A stretch of DNA of 48,112 nucleotides from an uncultured Azospirillum sp. GTDB taxonomy: Bacteria; Pseudomonadota; Alphaproteobacteria; RF32; CAG-239. Every line of letters begins with the position of its first letter. Position 1 is the stretch's first letter. The stretch spans positions 1-48,112 of the forward strand of contig CAMYUM010000012.1 of NCBI GenBank assembly GCA_947301965.1, read 5' to 3'. Position numbers and translations under genes: made by a program. This document shows, in pieces, positions 14,672-23,424 of this stretch. The notes beneath the pieces are model-generated. The model was given only the letters and a program-made list of their open reading frames with translations. It was not told the DNA's origin and made no database searches.

Positions 14672-15571
14672 TTAATAGCGGGAATTATTTGATTTTTTTA
14701 GAGGCATACCTTTGGCATTTTGTGCCGAATTGCTGGCAGCGATAATTCTTTCAATATATTGATGCGGTATATTAACTTGCCCGCGTCCGATACCCAATTT
14801 TACCTCGGGAAGCTCTCCTTCACCATGGAAATCTGATCCGCCGCTTCGTAACAACCCCAAAGCATCGGCCATTTGGCAATATTCTTCCATTTGTTCTTTT
14901 GTCATGTCGGAATGATGTACCTCAATGCCTTGCAAACCGCATTTTTGCAGTCTTGATACTTCGTTGTATAAATCCTGACCTTTCAGCCTGATCAAACATG
15001 GATGAGCCAAAACTGAAACTGCTCCGGTCTGACGAATAAAATCAATGGTTTCTTCAGGAGAGGGGGCATTCAACTCCACATAAGCCGGACAACCTTTATC
15101 CAACAATTGGTTATAAGCAAAACTCCTATCCTTTATTTGCCCCGATGATAGCAAAAATTCAACAATATGAGGTTTGGCAAAGTTTTTTCTGGGTTGTTTG
15201 TTTTTATCAAAAGCAACATCTTCCCATTTGATGTGATATCCCAGTTTATTCAGCTTTTCCAAACGTTGCATACAGGCCTTTTTACGTGCTTGAATCAAGC
15301 GATTTTGCCGCTCCAGATAAGGTGTCAAATCTTGAATATTAAGGGCAATAATTTCCATTGTGGCAGGGTGGTCGACCTTAAACTCACAACCGTTTATAGC
15401 CAATAAATCCGGATATTTTTTGGCTGCCGATTGCAGTTCAACGCAACCACTGACTACATCATGATCGGTCAGTGCAATAGCGGTCAAACCTATGTTGTGA
15501 GCCATTTCAATCAACTGTGTCGGAGTGTTTTCTCCGTCAGAAAAAGTAGAGTGTGTGTGTAAGTCTATCAT
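14672..15571 (-). CDS. PHP-domain phosphoesterase (TrpH/YciV-like)
   Basis: 299 residues. The metal-binding motifs of the PHP fold are in order: DLHTHSTFSDG at residues 3-13, LTDHD near 34-38, a later AHP, EVHHSD, and SGGSDFHG near the C-terminus. Relatives hydrolyse 3',5'-nucleotide bisphosphates or trim RNA 5' ends. The start codon lies 9 bases after the luxS stop on the same strand, so the two are probably one operon. Removing pAp-type by-products next to a sulfur/methyl-cycle enzyme would make sense, but that link is inference. Confidence 0.85.
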   Translation of the reverse strand: MIDLHTHSTFSDGENTPTQLIEMAHNIGLTAIALTDHDVVSGCVELQSAAKKYPDLLAINGCEFKVDHPATMEIIALNIQDLTPYLERQNRLIQARKKACMQRLEKLNKLGYHIKWEDVAFDKNKQPRKNFAKPHIVEFLLSSGQIKDRSFAYNQLLDKGCPAYVELNAPSPEETIDFIRQTGAVSVLAHPCLIRLKGQDLYNEVSRLQKCGLQGIEVHHSDMTKEQMEEYCQMADALGLLRSGGSDFHGEGELPEVKLGIGRGQVNIPHQYIERIIAASNSAQNAKGMPLKKSNNSRY

Positions 15572-15580
15572 TGCATTCTC

Positions 15581-16054
15581 TTATTTTGGATAAACAAAAT
15601 TTTTTCTCGAAAACTTGAGTAGTTTTTTATAAAAAAGATTGGCTTCAAATTTTGCCATATTGAGGTTTAAATCTAAATAATTACCGCATTCTTTTGCGCT
15701 TGCCCCTGGGACTTTACCCTCAAATTTATTAATCCATTCTAACATCGATTTTACCAGCTCGAACCGTTCTTTTTCACAGAGTTCTTTGGCCGTAATCAAA
15801 TAAAATCCGGTGCGGCAACCCATTGGTCCGAAATAAACCACCGGCACATTTTTTTGCACGGTTCTGAGATATGTTGCTCCCAAATGCTCCAAAGCATGAA
15901 GCGAGCACGTATCCATCACAGGTTCTTTATTAGGAATTTTCATTCTGATATCGTATGTATAAGCAATACTTTTGCCGACGGCATCAGTTCGGCTGAGATA
16001 AATACCATAAGTCAACTTTGTGTGATCAACCTGAAAACTGGCAATTTTTTTCAT
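15581..16054 (-). CDS. luxS: S-ribosylhomocysteine lyase
   Basis: 157 residues, normal length. Splits S-ribosylhomocysteine to homocysteine and DPD, the precursor of autoinducer-2, in the activated methyl cycle. The metal ligands are H53 and H57 in HALEHLG and C123 in KECGNYLD; the catalytic cysteine is C80 in MGCRTGFY and the conserved glutamate is E56. AGAGAA precedes the ATG. LuxS is generally rare in alphaproteobacteria, which mostly use S-adenosylhomocysteine hydrolase, so its presence here is unusual. The Pfs nucleosidase that would supply its substrate is not in the window. Confidence 0.95.
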   Translation of the reverse strand: MKKIASFQVDHTKLTYGIYLSRTDAVGKSIAYTYDIRMKIPNKEPVMDTCSLHALEHLGATYLRTVQKNVPVVYFGPMGCRTGFYLITAKELCEKERFELVKSMLEWINKFEGKVPGASAKECGNYLDLNLNMAKFEANLFYKKLLKFSRKNFVYPK

Positions 16055-16151
16055 CTATTCTCTCCGATATATTAATTGTCCATATTCTACTCGCTAATCC
16101 TTAAATTTCAATATGTTTTCATCTCGAAAAGCGGCTGTTTCTCGATTTTTA

Positions 16152-16180
16152 TTGTGTTTCACCCCAAAATATGGTATAAT
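16152..16180 (+). promoter_or_regulatory. Promoter of the 112-residue membrane protein
   Basis: -35 TTGTGT (16152-16157), 17-base spacer and a perfect -10 TATAAT (16175-16180). It predicts a leader of about 110 bases. Confidence 0.5.
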
Positions 16181-16248
16181 GAAACTCTAATAACAATTAT
16201 TATGGAGGGTATATATATATTATGCTTTGAGGGCTTTTCGTCTTCTTT

Positions 16249-16303
16249 TTCATGATAATTGTTTTTAAATTGAATGTTTAATTTAATCAATATTTATCAT
16301 GAA
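16249..16303 (+). promoter_or_regulatory. Hairpin covering a start codon
   Basis: TTCATGATAA (16249-16258) is the exact reverse complement of TTATCATGAA (16294-16303), which contains the ATG at 16299. The fold would hide the start codon. No Shine-Dalgarno sequence is visible in the 20 bases before that ATG. Confidence 0.45.
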
Positions 16304-16637
16304 GACTTTTGTCATCCTTCTGGTTGCCTATGTGATTTTTGCCATTCTTGGTGAAATCGAGAAGTTACCTAAATGGCTCAGTAGAGTTGCTATACTCGTC
16401 CTTCTGTTAACTATGATCGGTCTTGACATTTGTCTGTGGAAAGACCAAGAGAACATCTTTCTGAGAGCATGGCTTTTGGTTAACACATGTGGCCTGTGGA
16501 GACTGGAAGGAGCCATTACCTTGGTTGCCGAAAAACTGACGACAAAAGAAGAGGAATCTGCGGCGAGATGTGCCAGGCTTATTTTTATGTGCTTGTCCCT
16601 TGTGCAGTTTGTCTTGTGCTGCAAGATCTTGCTCTAA
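16299..16637 (+). CDS. Small membrane protein of unknown function
   Basis: 112 residues with about three to four hydrophobic segments (around 3-17, 30-48, 55-72 and 94-112) and a short charged stretch with EKLTTKEEES before the last. Several cysteines lie in the C-terminal half. I recognise no family. The ATG has no Shine-Dalgarno sequence and lies within an inverted repeat. The leader also holds GGAGGG followed by ATG-CTT-TGA, which may be chance. A single-gene unit. Confidence 0.5.
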   Translation: MKTFVILLVAYVIFAILGEIEKLPKWLSRVAILVLLLTMIGLDICLWKDQENIFLRAWLLVNTCGLWRLEGAITLVAEKLTTKEEESAARCARLIFMCLSLVQFVLCCKILL

Positions 16638-16653
16638 TGATCATTAGCTCTAA

Positions 16654-16722
16654 AAAAACACCCCTTGCAAAAAACTGCTCCTTTCTTTTTAGATTGGGCG
16701 GCTTATTGTGAGGGGTGTTTTT
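16654..16722 (+). terminator. Long-loop terminator-like hairpin
   Basis: AAAAACACCCCT (16654-16665) and AGGGGTGTTTTT (16711-16722) form a 12-bp stem with T-run, but the loop is about 45 bases, unusually long. The loop content shows no clear gene. Confidence 0.55.
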
Positions 16723-16763
16723 TTTGTATAATCTCTATTTTGACTTTAGAATATTTGACAATA

Positions 16764-16794
16764 AAAAAGCCGAAGGCATAGCCCTCGGCTTTTT
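16764..16794 (-). terminator. Terminator of the lipoprotein gene
   Basis: AAAAAGCCGA (16764-16773) pairs with TCGGCTTTTT (16785-16794), extended inside by AGGC/GCCC. It lies just past the stop codon on the minus strand. Confidence 0.8.
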
Positions 16795-16812
16795 GCTAAT
16801 TCAACTCAAGAA

Positions 16813-17316
16813 TTATTCTTGTGCCGGAACAACTACAACCGGTCCGGTATATTTCGGAGCAGCAGGAGCTACAGGAGCAGGTTGAGCAACCTGTTGTACC
16901 GGAACAAACTGTTCACCGGCAGGAACGCTTACAACTTCCGGCTGAGCATAATATCCGCTGCCACTTACATTTTGTCTTTCATAAGCAACATTTTGGAAAT
17001 GTCTCGGTTCATAAACAGTACCATAAGTTGTACGTTTATAAACAACTTCTACAGGCTCGCGAACAGTGCGAATTTCACCTTGGCAACCATTAGCAGGCTG
17101 TTGAACAACAACAGGTTGCGGAACAACAGGTTGAACAACCGGACGATTGCAATCATAGCAAGGCATTGGAGCCGGAACAGGAGCCGGAGCAGGAGCTACA
17201 ACTTCTTCTTCACAAGGGCATGGCTCATCTACAACCGGATTTTCATCGCAATCATAGCCATAAGCGCATGCTGAAACTGACAATACAGTACCAAACAATA
17301 CAAACAATTTATTCAT
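16813..17316 (-). CDS. Pro/Val-rich putative lipoprotein
   Basis: 167 residues from the ATG at 17316, chosen because GGGGAT precedes it; an in-frame ATG lies five codons upstream. The signal peptide ends in VSAC, a good lipobox with the cysteine at residue 17. The mature part is low-complexity: CPCEEE, PAPAPVPAPMP, PVVQPVVPQP and a C-terminal Gln/Pro/Ala stretch around a short ordered core (RTVREPVEVVYKRTTYGTV). It is probably anchored in the outer membrane and unstructured. No family recognised. Single-gene unit with its own terminator. Confidence 0.7.
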   Translation of the reverse strand: MNKLFVLFGTVLSVSACAYGYDCDENPVVDEPCPCEEEVVAPAPAPVPAPMPCYDCNRPVVQPVVPQPVVVQQPANGCQGEIRTVREPVEVVYKRTTYGTVYEPRHFQNVAYERQNVSGSGYYAQPEVVSVPAGEQFVPVQQVAQPAPVAPAAPKYTGPVVVVPAQE

Positions 17317-17451
17317 TTCTATCCCCATCATCGTAGTTAATGTTAATCACAATATAAAGCAGGTTTATTAATTTAAACTTAATATAAACATTTTTTTTGC
17401 AAAACACAATAATCTTTTGCTAAATCAATACATTAATAATGGTAAAACAAA

Positions 17452-18798
17452 TTATTTTAGCTGTGTATTCATTTTTCGAATCGAGCTGAAATATCCGCCG
17501 GCAACAATGGCCGCGCCACCTATCCAAGCCAACGGACTCGCTGTACATAAACCGACGAATCCGAAAATTGATGCCAAATAGATAGCCGCAAATGCTCTCA
17601 TCAAAAGTTCAACGATGCTCGAAACCATCGGAATAACAGCATTTCCCATGCCTTGGCACGAGTTGCGGAAAATAAATATCTGCCCTAAGAAAAAGTAAAA
17701 AACAATACTGATGTTTAAATATGTGCAAGCCATACTAATAACACGACCTGTCATCTCTGGATCGTCATCAGGCACAAAAATCCCGACCATATATTTGCCG
17801 AATCCGAGTACCAATAATGCTAGTATAATACTCATGCTTAAAGACACCATTGAGCATTGAAATACGCCGCGACGGATTCGGGCAATTTTGCGTGCCCCGT
17901 AGTTTTGAGCCACATATGTTGACATTGCGATTCCAAAAGACAGCATCGGTTGTGCGCCCAATTGTTCAACACGCATTGCTGCCGTCATTGCCGCAATTGT
18001 TTCAAATCCGAATTTGTTGCATATAGATTGGGTGATTGCGGCACTGAGTGCAATAATCGAAAACTGTATAGCCATCGGTATGGCGATGATCAAATGTTGT
18101 TTGCAAAAATCAAGATCAAGTTTCCAATCATTGTGGCGAGGGCGAAGGATAGGGAACTTTTTGCTCATATAAAAAAGGCAAGATATTACCGAAATGGTCA
18201 TTGCCACGATTGTTCCCAAAGCCGAGCCTTTCACACCCATTTTGCAATAATAAATAAAAACAATGTTCAGCAAAATGTTGATTATGGTCGTAAATATCAA
18301 AAAATACAGCGGCGTTTTGCTGTCGCCTAAAGCCCGCATCAGTCCCGACAGCAGATTAAACGCCACAATCATAAGCACACCGCTGCAAATTACGGTTAAA
18401 AAGATTTTTGTGTCGTCATAAATGTCTTGCGGCACGTTCATTATTGCCAAAAGCCGGTCTAAAACACAAAAGATGATTATGCTGAACAGCAGGGTAAAAC
18501 TTGTGCTTAATATTGTCGCAGTGGCAACGGATTTACGCATTTTTTTATAATTTTTTGCTCCGAAACTTTGTGCCGTAATAACCGTCAAACCATTGGTAAA
18601 ACCAATGCTGACTACCACCAAAAAGAAAAACAACGGTGCTGCCGCTCCAACTGCGGCCAAGGCTTTAACACCAATCAAATTGCCGACCAGCATAATGTCA
18701 GAAATGCTGTAAAGTTGCTGAAAACAGTTGCTTATCAGCAGCGGAATTGCAAATTTTACTATCAAGCCCAGCGGTTTGCCGGTTGTCATATCCTGCAT
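17452..18798 (-). CDS. MATE-family multidrug/toxin exporter
   Basis: 448 residues, about 12 transmembrane helices in two homologous halves, as usual for MATE transporters, which export organic cations in exchange for Na+ or H+. Opening segments read LGLIVKFAIPLLISNCFQQLY and later RALGDSKTPL, typical of the NorM/DinF-like branch. GAGGT four bases before the ATG supports the start. Substrate unknown. It is alone on its strand between a lipoprotein gene and a divergent secretion-type ATPase. Confidence 0.9.
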   Translation of the reverse strand: MQDMTTGKPLGLIVKFAIPLLISNCFQQLYSISDIMLVGNLIGVKALAAVGAAAPLFFFLVVVSIGFTNGLTVITAQSFGAKNYKKMRKSVATATILSTSFTLLFSIIIFCVLDRLLAIMNVPQDIYDDTKIFLTVICSGVLMIVAFNLLSGLMRALGDSKTPLYFLIFTTIINILLNIVFIYYCKMGVKGSALGTIVAMTISVISCLFYMSKKFPILRPRHNDWKLDLDFCKQHLIIAIPMAIQFSIIALSAAITQSICNKFGFETIAAMTAAMRVEQLGAQPMLSFGIAMSTYVAQNYGARKIARIRRGVFQCSMVSLSMSIILALLVLGFGKYMVGIFVPDDDPEMTGRVISMACTYLNISIVFYFFLGQIFIFRNSCQGMGNAVIPMVSSIVELLMRAFAAIYLASIFGFVGLCTASPLAWIGGAAIVAGGYFSSIRKMNTQLK

Positions 18799-18925
18799 TT
18801 TTACCTCAAATCAAAAGGTATAAAATATATTTTAAGATTGTCAAACAAAATTAACTTTTAGGAAACATAAAGGTATTATTATCTAATAAAATTGCATTAA
18901 TAGCGTTTAAAAAAGGAATTTAAAT

Positions 18926-19885
18926 ATGGCAAAGATTAATGATGTAGAGTTTTCAGACCTTTATATTACCCCGGGCAAACACGCATATATGTGGAGCGGC
19001 AAAAGCCAATATGGTCTTAAAGAGGCAGCTTTTGATGATTATGCCACTTTTCTCAAAGCTGTAGAAGCCGGTTTTAAAACCAACCCCAGCTACTCGGTTA
19101 TGTACGAAAAACACAGCTATCGTGTTGAACGCACAATTGCCCTCAACGGAGCACAATATTGTGTTCGTAAAATGCCGACCTTAATCCCTTTTGTTAAAGA
19201 TCTGGGCATGCCTGATCCCGTTGCCAGACACTTACAGTCTTTAGGCAAATCTTCGGGGCTTATTCTTATTGCCGGTGCTACCGGTTCCGGTAAATCTACT
19301 ACTCTTGCCGCATTACTCAAAGATTATTTGCTGAATGAGGGCGGCTATGCCTTTACGATTGAAGACCCAATCGAGTTACCGCTTGACGGTGTATATCGCG
19401 GTCCGACCGGAGAACTTGGTTTGTGCAAACAAACTACGCCTATCAATGATAACTGGAAAGAGTCATTAAAGTCAGCTTTGCGCAGTTGCCCGCGTTATAT
19501 CATGTTGGGTGAAATTCGTTCCCCTGACGTTGCGGCCGAAGCTTTACAAGCTGCTACATCAGGTCACTTGGTGTTGTCAACCATTCACGCCAACTCGGTT
19601 CCTGATGCGGTTAACGCTTTGGTAAAATACGCCGCCGCCTCAACCATTTCTGAAGACATGGCATATGACTTGGTTTCAACCAGTATTTTGGCTTGTTTAC
19701 ACCAAAAATTGACCGGTATTCCTAAACGTCTTATGCTTAACTTTTTGTTTGCTAACCCGGTTGTTGAAGAGGCCTGCCAGGTTCGTGGAGCTATTAAACT
19801 CGGTAAACTTAACTTTGCAACCATGATGGAACAACAGCAAATCAAATTGTTGAATGGTCAAAAACTGTTTGGTTCCAAACGCTAA
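18926..19885 (+). CDS. PilT/DotB-like secretion ATPase
   Basis: 319 residues. A hexameric ATPase of the type II/IV secretion superfamily. Walker A is GATGSGKS (117-124), the Asp box TIEDPIELP follows, Walker B is YIMLGEIRSPD, and the His box is SGHLVLSTIHANS. The N-terminal PAS-like part is short. It resembles PilT, the retraction motor, or the DotB/TraJ group more than the long GspE/PilB assembly ATPases. No pilin, platform or secretin gene lies nearby, so the partner machine must be encoded elsewhere. AAAAAAGGAA precedes the ATG. Confidence 0.85.
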   Translation: MAKINDVEFSDLYITPGKHAYMWSGKSQYGLKEAAFDDYATFLKAVEAGFKTNPSYSVMYEKHSYRVERTIALNGAQYCVRKMPTLIPFVKDLGMPDPVARHLQSLGKSSGLILIAGATGSGKSTTLAALLKDYLLNEGGYAFTIEDPIELPLDGVYRGPTGELGLCKQTTPINDNWKESLKSALRSCPRYIMLGEIRSPDVAAEALQAATSGHLVLSTIHANSVPDAVNALVKYAAASTISEDMAYDLVSTSILACLHQKLTGIPKRLMLNFLFANPVVEEACQVRGAIKLGKLNFATMMEQQQIKLLNGQKLFGSKR

Positions 19886-19901
19886 ACATTATCTCAAAAA
19901 T

Positions 19902-19940
19902 AAAAAAAAGAGTTATGGTCATCCCATAGCTCTTTTTTTT
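19902..19940. terminator. Bidirectional terminator
   Basis: GAGTTATGG (19910-19918) pairs with CCATAGCTC (19924-19932), with one G-T wobble, and A- and T-runs on both flanks. It is shared by the ATPase and the aminopeptidase gene. Confidence 0.8.
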
Positions 19941-19954
19941 ATTCTACAATATGA

Positions 19955-21643
19955 TTACAGCGGAGCACAGGCTTTTTGCAACCAATCACGCTCGTTCTGC
20001 TCCAAATGTGGAGCAATAGTTTTATATACGATACTATGATATGCGTTGAGCCAACTTATCTCCCTTTCATTGAGGAGATATTTATCAATCATCCTAAAAT
20101 CAATAGGCACAAGGGTTAACGGCACAAAATTCAAAAATCCCGGTAGCGACGACTTGGTAATATACACTAAATTTTCGATTCGAATGCCAAAAGCTTTTTC
20201 TTTATAATATCCCGGTTCAATAGAAAGTACCATATTCGGCTTCAACGGATAAGAATTTCCCGTTGCCCCCATGCTCTGCGGTCCTTCGTGTACATTCAAA
20301 AAACTTCCGACACCATGACCGGTTCCATGCTTATAATCAAGCCCAAATCTCCACATCATACTGCGACATATGGCATCCAGTCTGTTGCCGCTTGTACCTT
20401 CGGGAAACTTTTGTGCAATTAACGCAATGTGAGACTTCAAGACAAGGGTAAACTTTTCGACCATTTCTTTGGGGGGCTTTCCGACTGCAATCGTACGTGT
20501 AACGTCGGTCGTTCCGTCTTGATATTGTGCACCGCTGTCTATCAACAGTACTGAATTGTTTTTTATTTTCGAATGCTGTTTTTCTGTCGGCTGATAATGA
20601 ATGATTGCTGCATTTTCAGCACTTCCGGCAATAGTGGCAAAACTTACCGAATGAAAAAGTTTTTGCTGCTTACGAAAATCAAGCAATCTATCTACGACAT
20701 CAATTTCAGTTTTGTTTTGACAATTATTTTCAAACCACGCTAAAAACTTGCACATTGCTACACCATCTCTGATATGTGCATTAACCATTCCTTTGATTTC
20801 AGTTTTATTTTTTTCCGCCTTTAAAACTGCACACAAATCAGGTTTGTTAATTATCTTTATGTTTGCATCGCGGCATATTTCGGCAACCGCCGCCGGAGTG
20901 CTTGCAAAATCGAGTATAATTTTTGTTATTGCCGATTCCTGCAAAGCTGAAGCTATTTTTTCCATGGATTTTTTTTCAATTTTACAATCTTCCGGCAGCA
21001 CCAGGTTGTCGGCAAACATAACTACTTTTCCCTTTTTATCCACCAATGCCATAGCTCTTACTATCGGGGTTTCAGGCAGGGCGTTTGAGCGCAGATTTAA
21101 CAACCACGAAACACTGTCAGCAGCACATATCAATTCGGCATCACAGGCATTTTCTTTAATTTGTGTTTTTAGAGCTTTTATTTTGTCGGCAGTTTTCTGT
21201 CCCGCATATTTTAGTGGCTGTTCAAATGCAGTTGCTCTCGGCGTTGCACAAAATTGGGGTTGAGATACCCATTTGGCATCAGGCATCATTCTTTTGAGTT
21301 TTTGAATTCGCGATTCGGAAATTTGCCATGGGTTATAAACTATTGATGACGATGCCAAATTATCTTTAATCCAGGTATTAAAATTCTGTTCGGCGCTTTC
21401 AACAATTACGGTTACAAGCTTAGTATCAACTTGCTTTTTTGCCTGAATTTCGTACCTTCCGTCCACGAACAAAAATGCTTTTTTTCGGGTAATTATCAAA
21501 GTTCCCGCCGACCCGCTGAAACCGATTAATGACAAGATTTGGTTTTCTTCATCAAGAATATCTTGTCCCAAAAACTGATTGTTGCGAAAAACAATCAGCG
21601 CATCATTATTCATTTGTTTTTGAAGTTCACGTATTGTCATCAT
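19955..21643 (-). CDS. pepP: Xaa-Pro aminopeptidase (M24B family)
   Basis: 562 residues, the long form with two N-terminal creatinase-like domains and a C-terminal pita-bread domain. It removes an N-terminal residue before proline. The dimetal ligands are visible: DSGAQYQDGTTD (two Asp), GTGHGVG (His), SIEPGYY (Glu) and IRIENLV (Glu). The ATG at 21643 overlaps the prmA stop (ATGA); a second ATG directly follows at 21640, and GGAG lies before both, so the exact start is ambiguous by one codon. Co-transcribed with prmA. The symbol is by family. Confidence 0.9.
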   Translation of the reverse strand: MMTIRELQKQMNNDALIVFRNNQFLGQDILDEENQILSLIGFSGSAGTLIITRKKAFLFVDGRYEIQAKKQVDTKLVTVIVESAEQNFNTWIKDNLASSSIVYNPWQISESRIQKLKRMMPDAKWVSQPQFCATPRATAFEQPLKYAGQKTADKIKALKTQIKENACDAELICAADSVSWLLNLRSNALPETPIVRAMALVDKKGKVVMFADNLVLPEDCKIEKKSMEKIASALQESAITKIILDFASTPAAVAEICRDANIKIINKPDLCAVLKAEKNKTEIKGMVNAHIRDGVAMCKFLAWFENNCQNKTEIDVVDRLLDFRKQQKLFHSVSFATIAGSAENAAIIHYQPTEKQHSKIKNNSVLLIDSGAQYQDGTTDVTRTIAVGKPPKEMVEKFTLVLKSHIALIAQKFPEGTSGNRLDAICRSMMWRFGLDYKHGTGHGVGSFLNVHEGPQSMGATGNSYPLKPNMVLSIEPGYYKEKAFGIRIENLVYITKSSLPGFLNFVPLTLVPIDFRMIDKYLLNEREISWLNAYHSIVYKTIAPHLEQNERDWLQKACAPL

Positions 21644-22515
21644 AGCTTCTCCATCAAAATTGCTTGCCAATTTTCATCATTAAGTATCTTAATTGTCTTC
21701 ATTCCGTGCTTTTCGTATTCAGGTTTAATCCAATCTACCTGTTCGTCAATAAAACCGGATAAAACAACCCAACCTCCGGTTTGTAAATTTTTATATATAT
21801 CATCAGCCATTTCAATCAAAGGTCGTGCCAAAATGTTGGCAAAAATGAGCTGATAAGGTGCTCTGCCGACAATTTGCCGATTATTAAATCCGTTACTTTC
21901 CACGGCATGCACCTGGCCGTCCAGTTTGTTATCAGCGGCATTTTTGAGAGTGACCGCCACCGCCTCTCCGTCAATATCCGCTCCCAAAGCTTGAGCATTT
22001 TTCCACAATTTGCATGCACTCAAAGCCAAAATTCCCGATCCGCAACCCATATCCAAAATATTGCTTGCCGATTTGCCCTGAGCATTAAGCATGCTTAGCA
22101 GTTTCAAGCACAGCCTCGTAGTTTGATGCTGTCCTGAGCCGAAAGCAGTTGCCGCATAAATTCTGATTGCCAGCTTATCGGTATTCGGGGCTTTGTCTTC
22201 GTGGGCGCCATAAATTAGAAAATCTTCAGTTTCAAGCGGTGGAAACTTAATGACATTTTTAGTCAACCAGTTTTGCGCCGGCACAAACACGCATTTATAT
22301 TCGGGCAACGCAACACCGGCTGATTTTGCCGATTCGTTTAATGCTTTTTCATTTGGTTTATGCGACAAACAGCCGGAGTATTGCATAAGCCCTTGTTCGG
22401 TGTAATCAATACTTACCACTTCAAAAAAGCTTTCAACAAACTCGTCAAATGCCGCGTTTGCTTCTTTTATCGGCTCAAAAACAATCTGCCAACTGTCACC
22501 GATCGATTCACTCAT
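21640..22515 (-). CDS. prmA: Ribosomal protein L11 methyltransferase
   Basis: 291 residues. Trimethylates L11 using S-adenosylmethionine. The SAM-binding motif is LDMGCGSGILALSA, preceded by GTAFGSGQHQTT-type sequence (here AFGSGQHQTTRL), and the later NILA motif is FANILARPL. The N-terminal domain, which recognises L11, is shorter and more divergent, as is common outside enterics. AGGAT precedes the ATG. It is the first gene of a two-gene unit with aminopeptidase P. Confidence 0.92.
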   Translation of the reverse strand: MSESIGDSWQIVFEPIKEANAAFDEFVESFFEVVSIDYTEQGLMQYSGCLSHKPNEKALNESAKSAGVALPEYKCVFVPAQNWLTKNVIKFPPLETEDFLIYGAHEDKAPNTDKLAIRIYAATAFGSGQHQTTRLCLKLLSMLNAQGKSASNILDMGCGSGILALSACKLWKNAQALGADIDGEAVAVTLKNAADNKLDGQVHAVESNGFNNRQIVGRAPYQLIFANILARPLIEMADDIYKNLQTGGWVVLSGFIDEQVDWIKPEYEKHGMKTIKILNDENWQAILMEKL

Positions 22516-22611
22516 AAAATCATCCTATAAGTTACAATCTGTTATTTACTAAATAAAGTTTATAGTATATAAAAGTTAAAAATTATAAAAACTTTTTGAA
22601 GAGATTGTAAT

Positions 22612-23394
22612 ATGAGAGCTTTGAAAATATTGGGTATTGTTTTGTGCCTCGGTGGTTGTATCCATGCAGGAGAGTTAAACTTTTGGCCCGCACGCGGCAG
22701 TTGGATATCCGGTCTTTCCAGTTACCCGATTGAATATTTGGGCACGTCTCATGAGCGCCTTTTGGGCAGCGAGACCATGCACGAGTCCAACTTCAAGGCC
22801 AACAAACTTTTGACCGCGTATAAAGGTTTTACAATGGTAGACACCAAGAGCTACGACAAAAACTATTATGTTCAGGAGTCGATTATAGCTCCCGGCAATG
22901 CCATGCTCAGCTCCGGTGTTAGCCCGTCCTTTATTGAAGGTGGCAAGAAATACGATGTATTTGCTCGCACCCGTATTGATGGACAAACATATTACCTGAT
23001 TTCTTCAGACAGCCCAACAACAGTCTTTTTGGTTGACGAAAACTACACCCTGCAAAAACACATCGGCACTATTCGTGATGACAAACTGGTTTTGTTGAGC
23101 GAGACTTTTACCGTTACACCTGAGGACTTTCAGTTTGAGCCGATTACCAAGAGTCGTGTATTGCAAAGCGATATGGTCGACGGATTTGAGATCAAATTCG
23201 GCGGTGTCAAAAACGACATAATGACGTTTACATTAATGCAATACGACATTGGCGGTTCTGCGGGCGAGTTTCACAATTATAATTTTGAAAACAAACCGGG
23301 AATTATTGAAATTGCTGGTGTAGAAATAAAAATCTTTAGTGCAGACGATTCGCGCGTTGAATATATGATTCTTGCCGATACTGCAAAAAAATAA
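22612..23394 (+). CDS. Putative lipoprotein of unknown function
   Basis: 260 residues. The N-terminus (RALKILGIVLCLGGC) is a signal peptide with lipobox LGGC, acylated at C16. The mature protein is beta-rich with many Tyr, Asp and Gly residues and no motif I recognise. GAAGAGATTG precedes the ATG. It lies 30 bases upstream of the YebC-family gene on the same strand without a clear terminator between, so they may share a transcript. Likely periplasmic face of the outer membrane. Confidence 0.65.
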   Translation: MRALKILGIVLCLGGCIHAGELNFWPARGSWISGLSSYPIEYLGTSHERLLGSETMHESNFKANKLLTAYKGFTMVDTKSYDKNYYVQESIIAPGNAMLSSGVSPSFIEGGKKYDVFARTRIDGQTYYLISSDSPTTVFLVDENYTLQKHIGTIRDDKLVLLSETFTVTPEDFQFEPITKSRVLQSDMVDGFEIKFGGVKNDIMTFTLMQYDIGGSAGEFHNYNFENKPGIIEIAGVEIKIFSADDSRVEYMILADTAKK

Positions 23395-23424
23395 AAAAAC
23401 AAAAAAATTGTAGGAGATTTTACA

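Noticed and set aside
16202-16255. A 17-codon leader peptide in the leader of the 112-residue membrane gene.
   Set aside because: There is no SD before its ATG and no composition that suggests attenuation; kept only as a possibility.
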